Shown piece after piece: positions 62,288 to 64,000 of a DNA stretch of 64,000 bases. This DNA is from Dyadobacter psychrotolerans (GTDB taxonomy: Bacteria; Bacteroidota; Bacteroidia; Cytophagales; Spirosomataceae), in contig NZ_SMFL01000001.1 of NCBI RefSeq assembly GCF_004349265.1, positions 434,001 to 498,000 on the forward strand, in the 5' to 3' direction. Position 1 is the first letter of the stretch. Each line of letters begins with the position of its first letter. Position numbers and translations under genes: made by a program. The notes below the pieces were generated by a model. The model searched no databases and was not told the DNA's origin. It saw only the letters and a program-made list of their open reading frames with translations.

Positions 62288-63039
62288 AAGTAACCGCTGA
62301 ACTGAAGCCGCTTGGTGCAGCAGTTACTTGCTGGGCATTGGTACCAGGACTTTTCTGGATCACAGAGAAAGTATGTGATGTCCCGCCACTTGAAGCGCGG
62401 GCATATACAGCACCTGCATATAGTGACGGTTGCTTTGTAGCAAAGAAACACGTAGCAGGACATTACGATGATGGGTATGTGATAACAGGAAACAGCCAGC
62501 CAAGTATGGATCTGGTTCCAGGTGCATATCAAAATTTATTTGCCAGGGTAACGGACAAGGCTGCAAGGGAAAAATGGGTTTATAAAATTATTCCAGAAAT
62601 TAATTTTACTCAAACCACCTTCATTCCTTCTGTCAGCTCTTTTGCCTTAAACAATCCCAACCGTGATTGGGGCAATTCGCTTAGTTCAATCAATGTTCAG
62701 GCAGATACTCCATTTGATGCATTATATGCTCCTGAAAACAACAATGAGGAACATACCCAGGTGACAAAGGCCGGAGTAGACTTTGTTAAGGCTCAGCTCG
62801 CACTGGCAGATCAACAGTGTTCAGCACCTGTCTTACCTCTTACAGATGGTTGTTACACGGTCAAAGCAAAACATTCTAACAAATACTCGCAACCGGAGGA
62901 TGGTTCAAATGGAGGCAGACTTCGTCAATATGGAGCAAGTGGACAAACAAACCAGATTTTCCAATTTGAAACTGTTGATGGCGATTCTTATAAAATTACT
63001 TCCAAAATGACAAACATGGTCTGGATGCATTTGGTTTAG
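62284..63039 (+). pseudogene. Second part of the frameshifted lipase gene: hydrolase end and first ricin-type module
   Basis: This segment, in the next frame, continues the lipase-like hydrolase: NNEEHTQVTKAGVDF near 150-165 and the TPFDALYAP element, typical of this Bacteroidota family. At about residue 185 a ricin-type beta-trefoil starts: DGCYTVKAKHSNKYSQP, QYGASGQTNQIFQFE. The ATG is a 4-base overlap with the first part and no signal peptide follows, so it is not an independent gene. It ends at a stop produced by a missing G near 63024. Confidence 0.8.
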
Positions 63040-64000
63040 GAACAACAAATGGAACGTTAGTGAAACAATGGACATATGCAGGTGGCAACAACCAAAAATG
63101 GTTTTTGGGCTCTTGGGGAGATGGTACATACAAGATCTCACCAAAGCATGCACCTTCTATGGTAGCTGATACAGAAGGCATTAGCGGGGATGACGGTGCC
63201 GGCTTACATTTATGGCAACCGTTCGGAACAGATAACCAACGTTTTTATCTCGACCCGGCTAATTGCTCAACAAGCAATAACTGTGATTTTAATGTAATTA
63301 CATCTGGTCCAACTACTAATCCGACACCTGGGCAAAATATTTCTTTGAACTCATCCTGCTCAGGATCTGATTGCGGTTCAGTAACATATTCATGGAGCGG
63401 AAACGGAATCTCAGGCAATTCGAATTCCTACAACCTTAATGCCCCTTCTCCTGGAACATATGTTTATAATTTAACAATAAGCAAAGGCGGATGCTCCAGT
63501 CAATCGCGAAATGTTACTGTAACAGTTGTGTCCGGAAGTAGTGGATCTGGTTTGGCTAACGGATGTTACACAATCAAGGCCAAGCATTCTAATAAATTCA
63601 TGCAGCCTGACAATAACAATGATGGGGCATCAATTAAGCAATACGGCGCAAACGGTCAGACTAATCAAATTTTTCAGCTTTCTTTCGTTGATGGCGACTG
63701 CTACAAAATCCAGTCAAAGAGTTCGAATAAAGTTTGGGATGCAACAGGATCTTCCTATGGTAGTACAATCAATCAATATGACTGGTATAATACCAACAAT
63801 CAAAAGTGGATTTTGAGTTTGCAAGGAGATGCTACATTTACAGCTAGCGCTAAAAATAGTGCTGGTCTGCTAGCCGATATCGAAAGCGTGAGTATATACG
63901 ATGGCGGTTACCTACACTTATGGGGTAATCTAAATGCTGATAATCAGCGCTTTTATTTCTCTCCGGTAGGATGCGGAAATAATAATTCCACTTGTGACTT
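63025..64000 (+). pseudogene. Third part: ricin-type modules and PKD, runs off the window
   Basis: In the third frame the reading resumes at GAT/GCA TTT GGT (AFGLGTTNGTLVKQW), completes the first ricin-type trefoil (NQKWFLGSWGDGTY, GLHLWQPFGTDNQRFYLDP), then has a PKD-like module (about 63295-63530: LNSSCSGSDCGSVTYSWSG) and a second ricin-type unit (GCYTIKAKHSNKFMQPD, QYGANGQTNQIFQL, KVWDATGSSYGS). The two ricin units are clear repeats. The gene continues past base 64000; a T9SS sorting domain would be expected at its end but is not visible. Confidence 0.8.

Noticed and set aside
63526-63816. 96-codon plus-strand ORF inside the ricin/PKD region
   Set aside because: It lies in a different frame from the clear ricin-type repeat and has no motif of its own; it is a shadow of the lipase gene.
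1-64000. CRISPR array, prophage, integron or intact insertion sequence
   Set aside because: No regularly spaced repeats, Cas, integrase, terminase, capsid or transposase genes were recognised anywhere in the window.

Overview
The window looks like a chromosomal segment from an aerobic member of the Bacteroidota, most likely order Cytophagales and possibly Dyadobacter or a relative (genus is a guess). Supporting signs are a type IX secretion (T9SS) C-terminal sorting domain, a DUF5686/carboxypeptidase-regulatory-like outer-membrane protein, GWxTD and DUF6252 lipoproteins, a GH95 glycosidase, TonB-receptor architecture, and repeated promoter -7 elements of the Bacteroidota form TAnnTTTG. No rRNA, tRNA, CRISPR array, phage or intact insertion sequence was seen.

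Layout. 1-8.4 kb: the end of a SanA-like protein, a DUF5686 outer-membrane protein, an orphan ABC ATPase next to a nitroreductase, YbjQ-like protein, metF, an ElaA-type acetyltransferase, a YebC/TACO1 factor and a GreA-fold protein. 8.6-18.8 kb: pyrB, a 2,4-dienoyl-CoA-reductase-like SDR behind a perfect 20-bp palindrome, a GWxTD lipoprotein overlapping rlmB, a polytopic membrane protein, a T9SS-secreted SASA esterase, mnmA, and an uncharacterised protein with kinase-like motifs. 19-23 kb: a molybdenum-enzyme operon (mobA-like, fdhD, a small unknown protein, a YdeP-type molybdopterin oxidoreductase). 23-28.6 kb: a GDPD, an M48 protease, metX under a SAM-I riboswitch, a DUF721 protein, an LD-carboxypeptidase and an SDR.

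28.6-45.3 kb is the main functional block, a cobalamin region. A seven-gene minus-strand operon begins at a cobalamin riboswitch and runs cbiA, cobN (with an N-terminal Cys-rich ferredoxin-like domain), a fused ChlI/ChlD-type chelatase motor, cobQ, a CobC/CobD-like PLP enzyme, cbiB and a small P-loop kinase-like protein. A second cobalamin riboswitch on the plus strand leads a cobalt/nickel transporter and a BtuB-like TonB receptor. A RES/Xre toxin-antitoxin pair, with an inverted-repeat operator, sits between the two riboswitches. A cluster of GGCTCC/GGAGCC palindromes lies inside the operon. The corrin-ring methylases and CobS/CobU/CobT are not in the window.

45.4-64 kb is a mixed accessory region: a Fic protein, a DUF2809/MpaB-family pair, a GH95 glycosidase, two divergent tiny membrane proteins, an amidase, a lipocalin, a Tat-type exported protein, an alpha/beta hydrolase, two Crp/Fnr regulators (one behind a 19-bp direct repeat), an ABM monooxygenase, an exported protein of uncertain function, an OmpH/Skp chaperone and a DUF6252 lipoprotein. 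It ends in a large secreted lipase-like gene with PKD and ricin-type modules that is broken by two single-base frameshifts and runs off the window.
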